A stretch of 64,000 nucleotides of DNA from Toxonevra muliebris (lineage: Eukaryota > Arthropoda > Insecta > Diptera > Pallopteridae): the NCBI GenBank assembly GCA_963691655.1, contig OY829330.1:20363224-20427223 (forward strand). The letters are read 5' to 3'. The first letter of the stretch is position 1; each line of letters begins with the position of its first letter. The notes beneath the pieces are model-generated. The model was not told where the DNA came from. It saw only the letters and a program-made list of their open reading frames with translations, and did no database searches. Of this stretch, positions 1-11,535 are shown piece after piece. The translations under genes and the position numbers were made by a program.

Positions 1-2170
1 AACGCGGAAACGTCATTTGCTTCAGCGGAGCCACCTTTATTTGCGCGCTATTTTTGAAGTTTGAAGCCGCCTGCATTGCACAAGTTATTTAGTTGGTGCG
101 CAGCTAGCTGGGCTTCCTCAAGCGTGTCAGCACCACCAAAAGTGTTATCGACATATGTACCACTACGAATTATTTTGACGACGAGAGAATATTGTGTCGT
201 CATATTTAGAAAGCTGTTGTAAGACGCGGTTTGCTAGATATGGAGCAGGGCCGAGGCCGTATGTAACTGTCGTGAGCATGTCTTTAACTACTTCTTGAGA
301 TGCGGGTGCGAACTATAGAATGCTTTAATATGTCCAATCATCTTGATGAATACGAATTTGCCGAAATATTTTCTCAATGTCGGCATAGAATACATACATA
401 AACTGACGCCGCCATGTTATAACATTAAACAAGTCCAGTTGTAGTTTTTGACCAATATGAAGAATGTCGTTCAGAGAAAGCCCACAGCTTGTCTTGCTGG
501 AACCGTTGAAAACTACTCTTAGCTTAGTAGTACTGCTCGCTTTTCGAAGAACGCTAAGGTGTGGTAGATACAGTGCATGCGGTGAAATCAAAGTTTCGTT
601 GACAGGAGTCATGTGGTCCAGGCTCTCATATTCAGATAGAAAATCGGACTACAGCTTAAAAAACTCAGGGTTACGAAAAAATTTGGCATTCATTTTCATA
701 AGCATCTTGTAGGCAGTATTTTTGGACTCACCTAGTTCTTCAGGGCTTCGCTTAAATGAAAGACGAAAAACGTATCGACCAGTGTCATCACGTGTATGGG
801 TGGTTACAAAATGTGTCTCACATTCGGTTTCTTCTCGATATAACTTATGTGCAATATCAGATGGAGCTTCTTCTTGCATGAAGAATCGTTGAAGTTGTTC
901 ATGTAGGTCATGGTCGATGCAGCACTGATAGCCTTGAACAGGTTGCGGTGAGTAACAGTTTGTATAGTTGACATTGCCGGAGATAATCCAGCCAAGAGCT
1001 ATGAGTTGTGCGACTGGTGTGTTTATGTCACCCTTGATGATCTCTGGTTCAAGCAAATAGCCGTAGAGTTCAGCTCCAATATCAATTTCGATATCGACAG
1101 CTTTCATGAAATGAGGATCTGCTAACTGTATATCTCGTAGGTGCGGCTAATCATTTACTTGAAAAGAGGTAGAAGGCAGTTGCGTTGTCAGCTTTGGTAA
1201 TTAGTATGCGGTTACATCGCACTTGAATAGCGAATCGAAATGCAGTGAAAGTGTGAATGTAACGACTCCCTTCGTTGAAACTGACCAGTATGCACCGATG
1301 CCGATGAGAGGAAGAGTTGCAGCTTGACGTTTGAAGTCGTAAATGTTGAGTGAGAGATTCGCTAAAGAATGATATTTCAGACTCTTGATCTAGTAATGCG
1401 CGCTTACAATGCACATCCCATCTGGAGTACGGAGTCGAACGAGAGCTATGGCGAGGAGGACTTTTGAGGGGCCTTGTTGAGAAAGTGGCGTAGCGGCTTA
1501 AAACTGCACTGGCGGTGGCTTGCTGAGGTTGTACTACGGTTGGCGGTTTAGTATGACTGGCGTTTGTTTCAAGTGCTTTGGATGTTGGCGACGAACGAAA
1601 GCGTTGTGATGAATTGTGAATTGATGAGTGATGAGATGCCCTGCAGTGTTGACAACGCTTTTACATGCATTCATCTGATGCGACTCCAAGCAATTGAAGC
1701 ACAGTATTTTTTCAACTATATAGGCATGGCGCAGCTGGAAACGTAATGGCCAGCACTGCAAAGAGAACAGTTTTTAGTACGAGAATTATTTAGAAAAGTA
1801 TTTGAAACCTCTGCCGGCTTCACCGATGACAAATGCGATTTGATTCCTTGAGCGCGATTAGCTTGTGGTGTTTTTTTTTTGGTGAAGAAGCGGCATCTCT
1901 TGCTTCTACACTTTCAAGTTCTTATATGCGGCCATCTAAAAATTTCTCCAACTCTTTAAAAGATGCGGGTTCCTTTGTTGAGACTCTGTGCACTTCCCAT
2001 GCTTCGTGTGTTGAACGATCGAGTTTGAGGATAATTATATAGTTGATAATGAAGTCTCAATAATCTACAGGAGCTCCAAGTACTTGAAGAGCGACAAATT
2101 TGAAATAAGTTGAGCGGCTTCTTGATTATTTCGAATCATGGAAGTAAACAGGTCATGAAAATTGTAGCCT
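1..2170 (-). mobile_element. BEL/Pao LTR retrotransposon remnant (gag-protease-RT)
   Basis: Degenerate gag-pol read on the minus strand, with the 5' part at about 2,165 and the RT running off the window at base 1. In order: a gag-like stretch (about 2,165-1,830), a zinc-knuckle-like segment near 1,690 (CFNC followed by H and C), an aspartic-protease-like segment near 1,390 (LLDQESEISF, so the DxG-type site is altered), the BEL-type region between protease and RT (1,107-649), and the start of the RT near 600-330 with RVVFNGSSKTSCGLSLND and YVFYADIEK, which carries the first RT aspartate. The pieces lie in several frames with stops, so it cannot be translated as one protein. No LTR is visible in the window. 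The family call rests on the characteristic BEL/Pao RT entry motif; the gag part is inferred from order. Confidence 0.8.
649..1107 (-). pseudogene. BEL/Pao pol fragment between protease and RT
   Basis: A 152-codon open stretch without a plausible start of its own. It reads as the conserved region that follows the aspartic protease in BEL/Pao polyproteins: a segment of the type 'ALGWIISGNV' followed by CIDHDLHEQLQRFF and then a typical pre-RT part ending in FRNPEF. It is followed downstream on the same strand, in another frame, by the RT start at 612-325. It is part of the degenerate element covering 1-2,170 and is not an independent gene. Confidence 0.7.
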
Positions 2171-2175
2171 CCAAT

Positions 2176-2557
2176 ACAAATAACACAGTGTGATAAAAAA
2201 AATTTTTTTTTTGAATATACTTATTTCGAGGTTTGCACGTGTCGTAGGTTTAGTCAAGCAGAAAAAAAGTGCATACTCAGAATTTTGAATTGACCCTCAA
2301 AATCTAGACTTAAGGTCGAAAAACTCATTTCTGATAGATTAAAGTATATATTTACCTGTAACTTTATTTTTATTTATCTAATGAGTAAGTTTTTATATGT
2401 TATTCAAAAGAGAACATTTAGTTGCTTACAACGATATATAAATTGATAACATATCTTAAGGAATACCTGGAGTTAGAGGGTCAATTCAAATTCTGATTAT
2501 GCAGTTTTTTTCTGCAATTTGAGGAAAGTATATTTTCACTGTCACTGTGTTATTTGT
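2176..2557. repeat. Foldback MITE-like element with long terminal inverted repeats
   Basis: The ends are perfect inverted copies of ACAAATAACACAGTG (2,176-2,190 and 2,543-2,557). Further in, a second well-matched inverted block of about 45 bp pairs 2,257-2,300 with 2,475-2,522 (both contain TTGAATTGACCCTC and a GCAGAAAAAAA run). The centre, about 170 bp, is AT-rich and non-coding. No clear target duplication was found by eye. It abuts the end of the BEL remnant. Superfamily is undetermined. Confidence 0.65.
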
Positions 2558-2821
2558 CAAATTTACCCAAATTAAGATTTTACATTATTTCTTTAAAAGA
2601 AATTGTACATAAACTAATACTTTTTAATATTAGCTGCGTTTCATTCTCCACTTGCTTCTAGTTATGTATAACTAGCAGCGATAATTGTATGGAAAAACAA
2701 CAACAAAACGGTAGAGATAACACGTATAATTATAGTTGTTGTCACCGTCATGTTCGCCTCTTTAAATTTTATCAAAAAAAAATAATAATAATAATAGTAA
2801 TAGTTACCGCGACTCTTCTTT

Positions 2822-4110
2822 ACAAATAATATAAAATTCAAATAAACGAAACCGGATAACAAAGTCTACGTTGCCAGCTATCTCAGTGGAGAAGTGGTCG
2901 CAGGCTCACAATAAAATGAAAATATCTTTCGAAAACTGCTCGATTTCTGTAGCTCAATACTGAGCTACCACACAATTTTACTAGAAGTAAAATTTATATT
3001 TCACCCGCACAACTTGCTGGGCTCACGAGCACACAAACGGACTTTCACAATTTTAGAAAAGGAGAGAGAAAATGGAAGTTATTAGTAGGAGAAGCCTACT
3101 CCACAAACACAATAGTCACTTGCAGTTAGCACCAACTGCCAAAAAGTGACCACTACAAAAAAAAATATAAAAATGAAAGGGTACTCCCTGGATTAATGAG
3201 TTTATGAACCCTTCTATATTCGCGCACAAGGATCGCGACCCGAAAATTAATTCCCGAAAAAGAAATTCCCGCAAGTTAGAACACAAAGTAACCCGGCTAA
3301 AATTACTTTACCAGTGTCGCTACAAGTTAGCGACACATACACAATAACTTAAAATTTAAATTATAAAGCGTCCGATACACCACGACTTGATGATCCGCTT
3401 TCAATATTTAAAAAAATTAATAAATAAGACACTATTGGTCCACCACGACTTGGTGGTACCAATCACAATATTATTAACTTAAAATAATTTGGTTCACCCC
3501 GACTTGGTGATACCAAAGTACACTAAAATGACTTGAACGCAAAAAAAAAACAACGTAAACGCAAAATTTTAATATTAACACTAAATATTCGCACTTAATA
3601 AATCGCTTGAGAAAATTCTGGTATCGCTCTCAAAAGCTCGCACAGAACTGAATATAAGTACGGTGCAAAAATATGTACCACTTATATTCAGCCACATATG
3701 TACATTATCTTTTCGTCCGCTATGTCAGCAGGACACAATGCAGTTTCTCCAAGAAACTGGTCTCTAAACGGGAAATCATCATACCCATATAAGTGTGGGT
3801 GTACATGATTACACCCTGGACAAAGTCCCCGACCCAACCAATTGTATGAGAATTGGCGGCAATGGCTAGAAAACCAACCACACGAGAGAACCAAAGTTTT
3901 CCCGTTTTTCCGTAAATTTACAAAAAATACACCTCTGCGCTCTCTTACAGAAGTCTCCATATCCCCATCCCCAGTAGTATAATCTAGTACTAAATGGTAC
4001 TCTTTTATTATTGTGAATGTGGGTATCGGCCAAAAAGAAGAGGAAGAATGACAGGCAAAAGATAAACAGAGAAAAAGAAAGAAAAGGTTAAGAAGTGCAT
4101 CACGCGGCTG
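2822..4110. repeat. 1.3-kb dispersed repeat, copy 1 (LTR-like or non-autonomous element)
   Basis: Closely matches 13,590-14,912 in direct orientation, with small indels. It contains GTGTCGCTA/TAGCGACAC as a perfect hairpin near 3,312-3,335 and three tandem hairpin units built on CACCACGACTTGGTGG (about 3,369-3,400, 3,435-3,462, 3,489-3,516). On the minus strand a 90-codon open stretch (3,960-3,688) is also present in copy 2 but has no recognised homology. Length and non-coding nature would fit a solo LTR, but no TG...CA ends, PBS or polypurine tract were identified, so identity is open. Confidence 0.7.
3369..3516. repeat. Three tandem hairpin units in the 1.3-kb repeat
   Basis: Three units about 55-65 bp apart each contain a short stem around CACGACTTG. 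The middle one folds as TTGGTCCACCA / TGGTGGTACCAA and the last as TTGGTTCACC / GGTGATACCAA. The two better units recur in copy 2 at 14,180-14,207 and 14,234-14,260, so they are a property of the repeat family rather than chance. Confidence 0.6.
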
Positions 4111-4844
4111 CGCGTCTTAAAAAAATTAAATAATTTTAATTTCGCGAGTAACGCGCAGCGAAATTAAGTCGCGATATTGTTATTGTATGTATACTTAACA
4201 AGTCGTTTAACTACTATTGCTAATAGCGAAACAAGAAGCATGACAGAAAAGGAAAATATTTGAAATGTCTGGCGGTGAAAATAAGTTAAAATCATCGTTA
4301 AATATTCTTATAAAGAGTAAAAACTTAAAACAATGCCCGCGATTGACCGCAATAACTGGGATCCATTAAAATGTTTTAGGTCTAGCTGCTGAACAGTGTC
4401 ATTGTGAATAACATTATAACGAAGACGAGACTTAAAAACTTGGTCGTTTTATTCGCACATGTTAAACTGACTGGCGAATAAAAAACAGCCATTATTATTA
4501 TATCAGTTATTATCATATTTCAAATTATTGTACAAAGAATGATAACACAGAGAAAAAAAAATTGTATGCATGACGGTTTTATAGTAAATTTGGGTCGATG
4601 AACACGACTGCATACTCCAGTACATCTAGTTCTTCCACAATATGGACCTGAAGTCGGAAAAATGGGGTCTTCGGGGGTCTTAAGAAAGTTCTTTATTTTA
4701 AGACCCCTGAATTTGATCTCTGAAGTAAATAAACAATATTTCTATACACTCTTTTCCTCCAGCTCTTACCCTTCCTCTTGAAAATGAGATCTTAAGCCCC
4801 CTTTTTCGACAAATGACCGATAAAAAAACAGTTGAGAAAACAGT
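4111..4844. other. Non-coding spacer
   Basis: AT-rich sequence without a supportable gene. The only structure noted is a 10-bp perfect hairpin, GGGGTCTTAA at 4,674-4,683 with its complement at 4,698-4,707. The last 12 bases (4,833-4,844) are the left target-site duplication of the adjacent SINE. Confidence 0.5.
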
Positions 4845-5159
4845 TAGGTTAGGTTAGGTTGGAGTGGCTGTCGAGAGACACACTTAGGCCTGAACGGCCC
4901 ATTGTGATACCACATAGTTGAACCTACAGTTTAACGCCGATTCCGAACGGCGGTGTGGCAATTTTTTTATCGGCTTGGTGGTTTTGCCATTACCAACCAA
5001 TGTGTGTACTTGTACACTATCTTATAATTCTCATACACTTCATATTGATAGTGAATATAAGAAAGTTATGAAAATTAACCACCAGACGAAGACGGGAATC
5101 GAACCCGAACCTCCCAGATGAAAGTCTAGTGCACTATCCACTAGGCTATCGAGGTCGTC
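4845..5159 (-). mobile_element. tRNA-derived SINE (copy 1), with 12-bp target duplication
   Basis: A 315-bp unit nearly identical, in reverse orientation, to 48,851-49,163. The 5' end on the minus strand is a tRNA-like head with an A-box-like TAGCCTAGTGG and a B box GGTTCGATTCCC-type sequence; the anticodon-loop position reads CTTTCAT, which looks like a tRNA-Glu (TTC). The 3' end is a short array of CCTAA units. Flanks are a perfect direct duplication TGAGAAAACAGT (4,833-4,844 and 5,160-5,171), which fixes both borders and shows target-primed insertion by a LINE machinery. It is not a functional tRNA gene. Confidence 0.92.
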
Positions 5160-5820
5160 TGAGAAAACAGTTGAGTTTGGAGAAACTTTTCCCTGTTAAA
5201 AATTATGAGGAGTTCTGGAACATTAGAATGACCTTCGAGGTGCAAAATAATGCAAAACCCGAATTTTTGCATTAGAACTAAGCCGCTCAAACACCGCAAG
5301 TAAAAAATGGAATCTTTTTTTGTTGTACTTATATTAGGATTCCATGCGGAACCAACAAAATTAAAAAAAAAAAGTATTTAATTGATTTAAACAAAAAATT
5401 TTGTTGGATCCACATGGGATTGAACACATATGCTAAAACATTAGGAAAGTCCCCAAAAAATATTTTTGAAATGACAGTTGCGAATATAACTGTAGCTTGA
5501 TTAAGCGTTGCCAACACATTGTTTAAAAAATGCACGAAACTTAAGTGCGCTCAAGTATATCTTACACATGAGCGTACTTTACGTGTTTGTTGCATTAATT
5601 AAAAATAGTGTTTTACATACGAGTTTGGTGCATAATCTTTTTTTAGCTTTAATTTTCAAGATTCGATTTATATGAATTTTTACTGGATGCGGAGGCCGTA
5701 ATTAAAGATGTTGGCATCAAAAACGTAAAATAGCAAAAATTTGACTTATGAGGTTGAGTCAGAAAGCAGTCGATATGTGATTAGCATTATGTGTTTAAAT
5801 ACATGTTCCTAACTAAAAAT
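5160..5820. repeat. Spacer holding a 21-bp inverted repeat
   Basis: After the duplicated SINE target (5,160-5,171) the stretch is non-coding. It contains an inverted pair, 5,342-5,362 (CCATGCGGAACC...) and 5,397-5,417, with 19 of 21 positions complementary around an AT-rich 34-bp loop. This could be the core of a small foldback element; no duplication was identified. Nothing else supportable. Confidence 0.5.
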
Positions 5821-6612
5821 AAAAACTTTCAGGGAGAGAGTAAAAGAAAAATTGAGAAAAAAATTGTCACAAAGAGAAACTATCAGAAAAAGTACGTGAA
5901 TAGAAAACAATTAAAAACTTTCAACTAAACAGCTGATCCGTAGTTAATTTTAAGAGCGAAAAAATATTCTACAGATTATAATTTAATTTAATAAATTTAA
6001 AGAGTAATTTGTTAAAATCATTTTGTGTGGCATACGCAATATTTGCAGAAATATTTGCATTTTAAACCTCATAAAATCACTTTAACAAATTTAACACAAC
6101 CAAAATTATTGTTGACATTATTATATTTGACAGTTGTTTTTTTTTCGGCAGCTGAAAATTTGTGAAAATAAAAATTTTACTTTCAGGAACTTTCAACTAC
6201 TTTTTTCTCTTTCACATTCTTACGCTCTCGTTTTTTTCTCTCGTTGAAAGTTTTTGGAATACGTTAGTACAACATCAGTAGCACGCAAAGAAGTGGCATC
6301 TGAATATAAAGTGATTCGTTAATTACACATTTCAATACTACTTTCTATACATACCACTTTGCTCACGCTTGAAGGTCTTTGGAGAGCACTTTACTTCAAT
6401 TTGGGATGGTTCCATTTTGATATTTTTATTTAATTTACAAAAATCACAACCGCACAATATTTTTTTTCCGCTTAAAATTACCTGTCAAAACAATCAATCA
6501 ACTGTTTACTTGCAAGTTTCTACTAGTTTTCTATTCAAGTACTTTTTCTGCTATTTGTCTCTTTGGGAGAACATTTTTCTCAATCTTTCTTTTACTGGGA
6601 AAGTACGTGAGC
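5821..6612. repeat. Foldback element, about 0.8 kb
   Basis: The left arm (about 5,826-5,990) and right arm (about 6,420-6,612) are inverted copies with scattered mismatches: both carry AGTAAAAGAAA, a block ending GAATAGAAAAC, then AAACAG(C/T)TGAT and a segment TAATTTTAAG followed by an A-rich run. The middle has another inverted pair, near 6,007-6,028 and 6,069-6,093, and an extra inverted copy of the AAAAACTTTCA end at 6,243-6,255. No coding capacity. It is typical of non-autonomous foldback or MITE elements; superfamily unknown. Confidence 0.6.
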
Positions 6613-7299
6613 AGACCTAATATTAGTAAAAAGATTTGACATGTCAATGTTTCAATTTTGCCTAGATATGCTACAAAGAATCTATATTGTGAAGAGGTCA
6701 CAATTCGCTCTGGCTGAACTCGAAACACAAAATCGTACAAGCCAGAAACGAGGTGCAATACCGATTGTGTGAAAGCGACGGTTGCCAACACATCCAGTGG
6801 ACAAAAATGTATGAATGGATGAGTTGGAGGTGTTTGATAGAAAAATTATTTAACATTTTTTTTGGCAAATAGCATTCTACATTTACAGCATTTATATTTT
6901 CTTTATAAACAAATATTTAAACGTTTTGTTTAAATTTTATGAATTTTATATACGTACTTTTGAATGTTTTTATTTTGATTTCCTGAAATCAAAATGCGAA
7001 GAAATTGTTATTACTATTTTCAACATTTTACCTAAATATATGTAAATAAATATATTTAGGTAAAATGTTTGAACTTTTCATATTTCATGTAAACAAACCA
7101 TTTTTGTATTTATTTTACATATTGCTCATTTACTAAAAGACTGTCATAAGTCAAAAAACACGAATTTTGAGTTAATGATGCAGAATTATTCAATATATCA
7201 TATTCATTATATTCATATTGTGTAAGAATTTCATATTAATATCTTATATACTCTGCGCGTGAGAATTATAAGATTTCTTCTTTTTTCTGCAAAGTGGGA
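6613..7299. repeat. AT-rich spacer with a perfect 19-bp palindrome
   Basis: Non-coding. Positions 7,022-7,040 and 7,051-7,069 are perfect inverted copies (AACATTTTACCTAAATATA) separated by 10 bases. It may be the centre of a decayed palindromic MITE. No other feature is supported. Confidence 0.6.
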
Positions 7300-8276
7300 G
7301 TCAATTGAAAAGTTTAAACGCGTTTCCTGCAAAATCGCGCTTTTTTAACTTTTTGATAAATATTAAAGAATTATCATTCTTTTGCGCATTAAATTCCAAG
7401 TTTGTAACTTTCAGTCTATCAATTATTACCGTTACTAATTTGTCGTTATTCCGAATGTCGAAATTCTTTTCTCTCTTCTTAATAACTTCATAAAGGCCAT
7501 CATATGGTTGTTTAAATAGATCGTCACATAGAAAAACGTGTGTACATGAAGAAAGCTGTTCTTGAATGAAATGATCATTTCATTAATGGTTCGATGTAGC
7601 AGTGGATCTGATCTGATTCATTGTGTTTTTGAGATCAGTGACGAAATCCAATGAGTAGTTAACAGTTTTGTTTTCAAAAAAATCTCCTGGGAGCTTGAGA
7701 GTCGTGCCATATAAAAGTTCTGCAGGGGACGCCTGTAGGTCTGGTTTAAAAGTCGTACGGAGACTGAGCATCACTAATGGTAATGCTTCGTACCAATTTT
7801 TGTCTTTGTGGCACATTATTGCTGCTTTGACAGTAGTTCTTTGAACAAATGCGATTCGAACTATCTGACTTGATCAGTGGTTATGAATTGAGGAGTTCCG
7901 TATAGAGAAATCCAACCACGAATCAATGACTTAGCCACTGTCATGTCTTTAATGGGAATAACAACTGGCCATCTTGAGAACCCGTCGATACAAGTTAGGC
8001 AATAGCGAAAGTTGTCAAATAACTGCAGTGGTCCTATTAAATCTATATTTATATGTTCGAAACGGCCATCAGGTACTTTAAAGTTGGCGAGAACAGATTT
8101 ATTGCGCTTTTGTACTTTGCTCTTTTGGCACTCAATGCATTCTGAGACCCATTGAGATCTGATTGAGACCGTGCCAACAATATGAGGCACATTTCATCAG
8201 ATCTGACTTCTTCGAAGTTGACCATTTGAAATTTAATGTAGGGCTGCACCCACAGAAAAATTGCTGGCATCCACAT
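7300..8276 (-). pseudogene. Ty3/gypsy A integrase
   Basis: The catalytic core (8,190-7,861) starts just after the zinc-binding domain, of which only CIECQKSK is left. It includes the first aspartate in HINIDLIGP and the second in [10 protein letters not shown]; the DDE glutamate region is lost around 7,860-7,816. The following block (7,816-7,583) has NWYEALPLVMLSLRTTFK and SPAELLYG, and the C-terminal part continues in another frame to about 7,300 with DRLKV. Non-functional fragment. Confidence 0.8.
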
Positions 8277-8289
8277 ACAACGCTTATTT

Positions 8290-9479
8290 CGAATTAGAAA
8301 GAATGAGGAAGTAGAGCTGCATTAGCAATGTCATTCTTGCATTGTTCAAATGATTTTGAAGCATCGTCGCTCCAAATAATTTGTGAATTGTCTTTCTTGT
8401 GTTGCTTTTAATCAATGCTTGAAGCTTTCCCTGAAAATGAGCAGCATTTGGTGAAAATCGACGATAAAAATTCAGCAATGCAATATAACGACGCAATTCG
8501 TACGCTTTTTCAGGTTTTTTAAATTGTGCTATAACCTCTACGTTTTCGTTCGTTGGAGCAATACCGTCTTTGGAAACAGTGTGTCCTAGAAAAGTAACTC
8601 TTGACCAAAACTACAATTGTGGCCGGATTGATTGTAATGTTATATTCGCCCAAACGCTCGAGAATGATTCGCAAATGCTCACGATGCTCGTCGATGAATT
8701 TTGAGGCTATACAAATGTTATCGATGTGAACGATGACAAAATCAAAATCATTAAATAAACTGTTCATGAAACGTTGGAAAGTTTGAGATGCGTTTCGCAA
8801 CCCAAATGTCATAACGTTAAACACAAATAAGCCAAAAGGAGTGATAATGGCCATTTTTTCTCTGTCTTCTTCGGCAATTGGAATTTGGTTGTATGCGCTG
8901 ACAAGATTGAAGAAAAATTTGTTTGCTTGGAAATACGTGAGAGAAGTCTTGGATGTGAGGCAATAGGTATCGGTCTGGTGTTGTCATTGCATTTAAACAG
9001 CGATAATCCCCACAAAATCGCCACTGACCATTCTTCTTTTGAACCATGTGTAACGGGCTTGGCCAACTACTTTTGCTTTGTTGACAAATACCAGCTCGAA
9101 TCATCGATTCGAATTCAGTTTTGGCAAGTGCAAGTTTTTCAGGGTTTAAACGACGTACTCTCGAAAAAACGTATTGACCTGTTGTAATGAGTTGATGTTT
9201 TTCGTTTTTTTTTTGTTTCAAATTATTGCAGTCGTTAAAAGTCGGTGGAAACGTGAGATCCTTGAACTCGTTAAGAATGTCATTTAGGTTTGTTTGGTTA
9301 TCAATCGAACTCACTCTTTCGTAATAAGTGAGATTGGAGACGCATCTTGTTTTGGCGTCGATTAGTTGCTTGTTTCTGATGTCAACTAAAAGTTCAAAAT
9401 AGTCAAGAAAATCTGCACCCAGAGTTGGTTTAGATACGTTGGTTTGTTTTATCTGTAACAAAAAGGCGGGGGGTAACAC
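8290..9479 (-). pseudogene. Ty3/gypsy A protease/RT region
   Basis: The 220-codon open part (9,479-8,817) covers the end of the protease region and the N-terminal RT: the entry block with MVQKKNGQWRFCGDYRCLN is diagnostic. A shifted frame (8,854-8,519) carries the palm (TFGLRNASQTFQRFMNSL) and an altered active site that reads VHIDNICIAS where Y/F-x-D-D is expected, so the second catalytic aspartate is an asparagine. The connection region (8,496-8,284, LLNFYRRFSPNAAHFQGKL) follows. The enzyme is therefore dead both by frameshift and by an active-site change. Confidence 0.82.
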
Positions 9480-9592
9480 TTGAGCGTACCTCGTGTGCCG
9501 CCAGGGCGAGGTGGTTTCTAGTTTTCCGATCTGTTTTCTGTCACTTTAAAGCGGCAGGGTTGTTCACATTTTCGTGCCATAGCACCGAATTT

Positions 9593-10320
9593 TTAATGAA
9601 ATCGACAATACGGTTTGTCTTTACCGGACCGCGAATTTGAACGCGATCGTTTATTTCGATTTTCGTTTTTATAATCTGATGATTTGCTATTTGAATTGAA
9701 AACTTGGAGTTTTTTGGTTAATTCGTCGATGCGCGCACTTAATTGTGAATAGCCCGAACTTTCCGCTTTAATTTCTGAGAGGAGCTTTGGCATTGTAAGC
9801 TCAATGATTTTGTCTGCTAATGTGGCACATGTGGTTATCTATCATTTGAAATGGCTATGTCAGTACTGACGTTTTCTGGGAGTCGGTCAATCCACGACTT
9901 TAAGGCGTCATCGGATATAGAATTTCGTGCTAAATCACGAATTTTTCGTAATAGATGAGATGGCTTTTCGTCCCCAAGTTCAATTTTTATCAACAAAACT
10001 CTTAACTTTTTCTGATCAGACGCAGTGTACTCATTGATCAAAAGTAATTTTAATGATTCATATTTATTTTCTGGCGGCGGACTACGAACTAAATCAGATA
10101 CCATCGATAAATATTGGGGATCAAGACAATCTATTACATGATTATATTTTGTGATATCATGCCGTTGTGATTCCTGCATTAAAAAATGGGGCTTTCATTT
10201 GTGTTTTGACAAATGTTGGAGCTTTTGTTAAAACTCGACTTATTTCGGGAGCAGACAAATTAGTAATGGTACTCACATTTTCGTTAGGTTTTGGATTCGG
10301 TCAGCTGGTTAACGCATCGT
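9593..10320 (-). pseudogene. Ty3/gypsy A gag
   Basis: Capsid-like gag in at least two frames. The 114-codon segment at 10,179-9,835 carries the YNHVIDCLDPQ and LGDEKPSHLLRKIRDLA motifs of arthropod Ty3/gypsy gag. A basic, serine-rich tail (9,793-9,593) ends in KPYCRFH, the start of the cysteine/histidine motif normally seen at the gag-protease border. Upstream of 10,320 the sequence is glutamine-codon rich and could be the gag N-terminus. Frames are broken between these blocks. Confidence 0.75.
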
Positions 10321-10914
10321 TTTCTGGCATGCTGAGGAAGATCTGCAGAAGTTGTTAGATTTTTAGCTGCTGCTTGACTTCGCTTTGATTCTGCTGCTGC
10401 TTAAGTTGACGATTATGCTCGCCTTGTTACTATTGTTGTTGCTGGCTGTTGTTCACCAGTTGCTGGAAAATTTTGAAATTGTGAATGAAGCTTGTGGTAA
10501 AGCTCTGTGATCTGCTTATATTAACGCAATCCACACTTGCGGTGGCTGCTCTATTTTGCATTGACTATGTAAAGCCGCTGCCGTTATCTTTTTGCAGAAC
10601 ACGTGGTTTTTTAGGTTATGTTTTCTAACACTAATTTATGTAACACCCACGCTTCTGCTGAAAGTCTCGAGGCTTATGTTCAAGTTTCGGGGTCACCAAT
10701 GTGGTTGCTGTGCTTTGCTCGCGATCAACGAATTCCAGGAGCGAGGTGGGAAACCACTTCTTAAAATGTTTAACACACTTTTACTTTTAGACTTATAAAA
10801 TTACTTTATTAAATACAAATTTATAAAAATATGGCTGCAGAATAGAAAATGCGTGTTGGCTTAAATTCAAGGTTGGTAAAAAATGGTAAGTAAAGTTAAA
10901 TTATTTTTCATTTA

Positions 10915-11220
10915 TCAGATGCAGAGAGGCTGGCACCCTTCTTTCACATAGATGGCCACACCGCCAGCATGACTCCGACGATCAGCACGGAAAATACGAT
11001 AACCTTTTAAGTAGACTACATAAGGTTGAAGCCAAACCTCAAAAACACAGATAAAATATACACCAGACGATTCAAAAATGTAACGAAATTCGTCAAATTT
11101 TTTGTTTAATTTTTGAGCATTAATGTGACAAATTTTAATACCATCTCTTTGTTTGCTTACAATTCTTATGAGGCTGTAGGTGGAACGACAACCATTATTA
11201 AGACTTCGCGAACTCAACAT
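10915..11220 (-). pseudogene. LINE endonuclease N-terminal fragment
   Basis: About 100 codons matching the beginning of an apurinic-like LINE endonuclease: HINAQKLNKKFDEFR, then VFEVWLQP where SETW is normal (the catalytic glutamate is displaced by a change), and ADRRSHAGGVAIYVKEG. No RT of the same element is adjacent; on the 3' side it stops at the Ty3/gypsy A LTR. It belongs to a family different from the other LINEs in the window. Clade (CR1/jockey-like) is uncertain. Confidence 0.7.
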
Positions 11221-11535
11221 TTAAATGATCTTTTAAAACAACACAATATGTATACTGTGATAATTAAATGGATAATTGAAGGAGATCTATTAAAATAACA
11301 AAGTAAAACTAATAAAATAATAATGAAATAATAAAGTAAATCTAGTAAAATAATAAAGGTTCTAAGTAAAAGATGCAAAGTTATATATGGCTTACAGAAA
11401 TTAAGTGTTGGCCACCAGAACATCACGAAAAAACCAATTCCTTTGGCCGTGTATAGTAGATGGCTTATTTTATTAAAGTATTTCAGATCTTCCGTGCGAC
11501 AACAGAATATGAAAAAAAGGTTCTAAAAACCATAC

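Larger units (their letters stand above)
7300..10870 (-). mobile_element. Ty3/gypsy retrotransposon A, degenerate
   Basis: On the minus strand the order is: the R-U5 end of the 5' LTR (about 10,870-10,700, with AATAAA at 10,810-10,805), a primer-binding-site-like TTGGTGACCCCGAAACTTG (10,699-10,681), a Q-rich gag N-terminus, gag (10,320-9,590), protease region and RT (9,480-8,290), and integrase (8,190-7,300). The RNase H and the integrase zinc-binding part are missing between about 8,290 and 8,190. No 3' LTR was recognised. Multiple frameshifts and stops make it non-autonomous. The gag type with LLRKIRDLA and the PBS are common in arthropod Ty3/gypsy elements. Confidence 0.85.

Noticed and set aside
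2184..2549. Transib element or RAG-type signals
   Set aside because: CACAGTG is embedded within longer inverted ends, no 23/12 spacing with nonamers and no 5-bp direct duplication.
2662..2862. 66-codon minus-strand ORF with a tyrosine run
   Set aside because: Produced by an AT-rich (TAA/TAT)n tract; no domain and no conserved context.
3688..3960. Protein-coding gene from the 90-codon minus-strand open stretch
   Set aside because: It lies inside a repeat, recurs in copy 2 with a shifted frame, and shows no recognisable domain.
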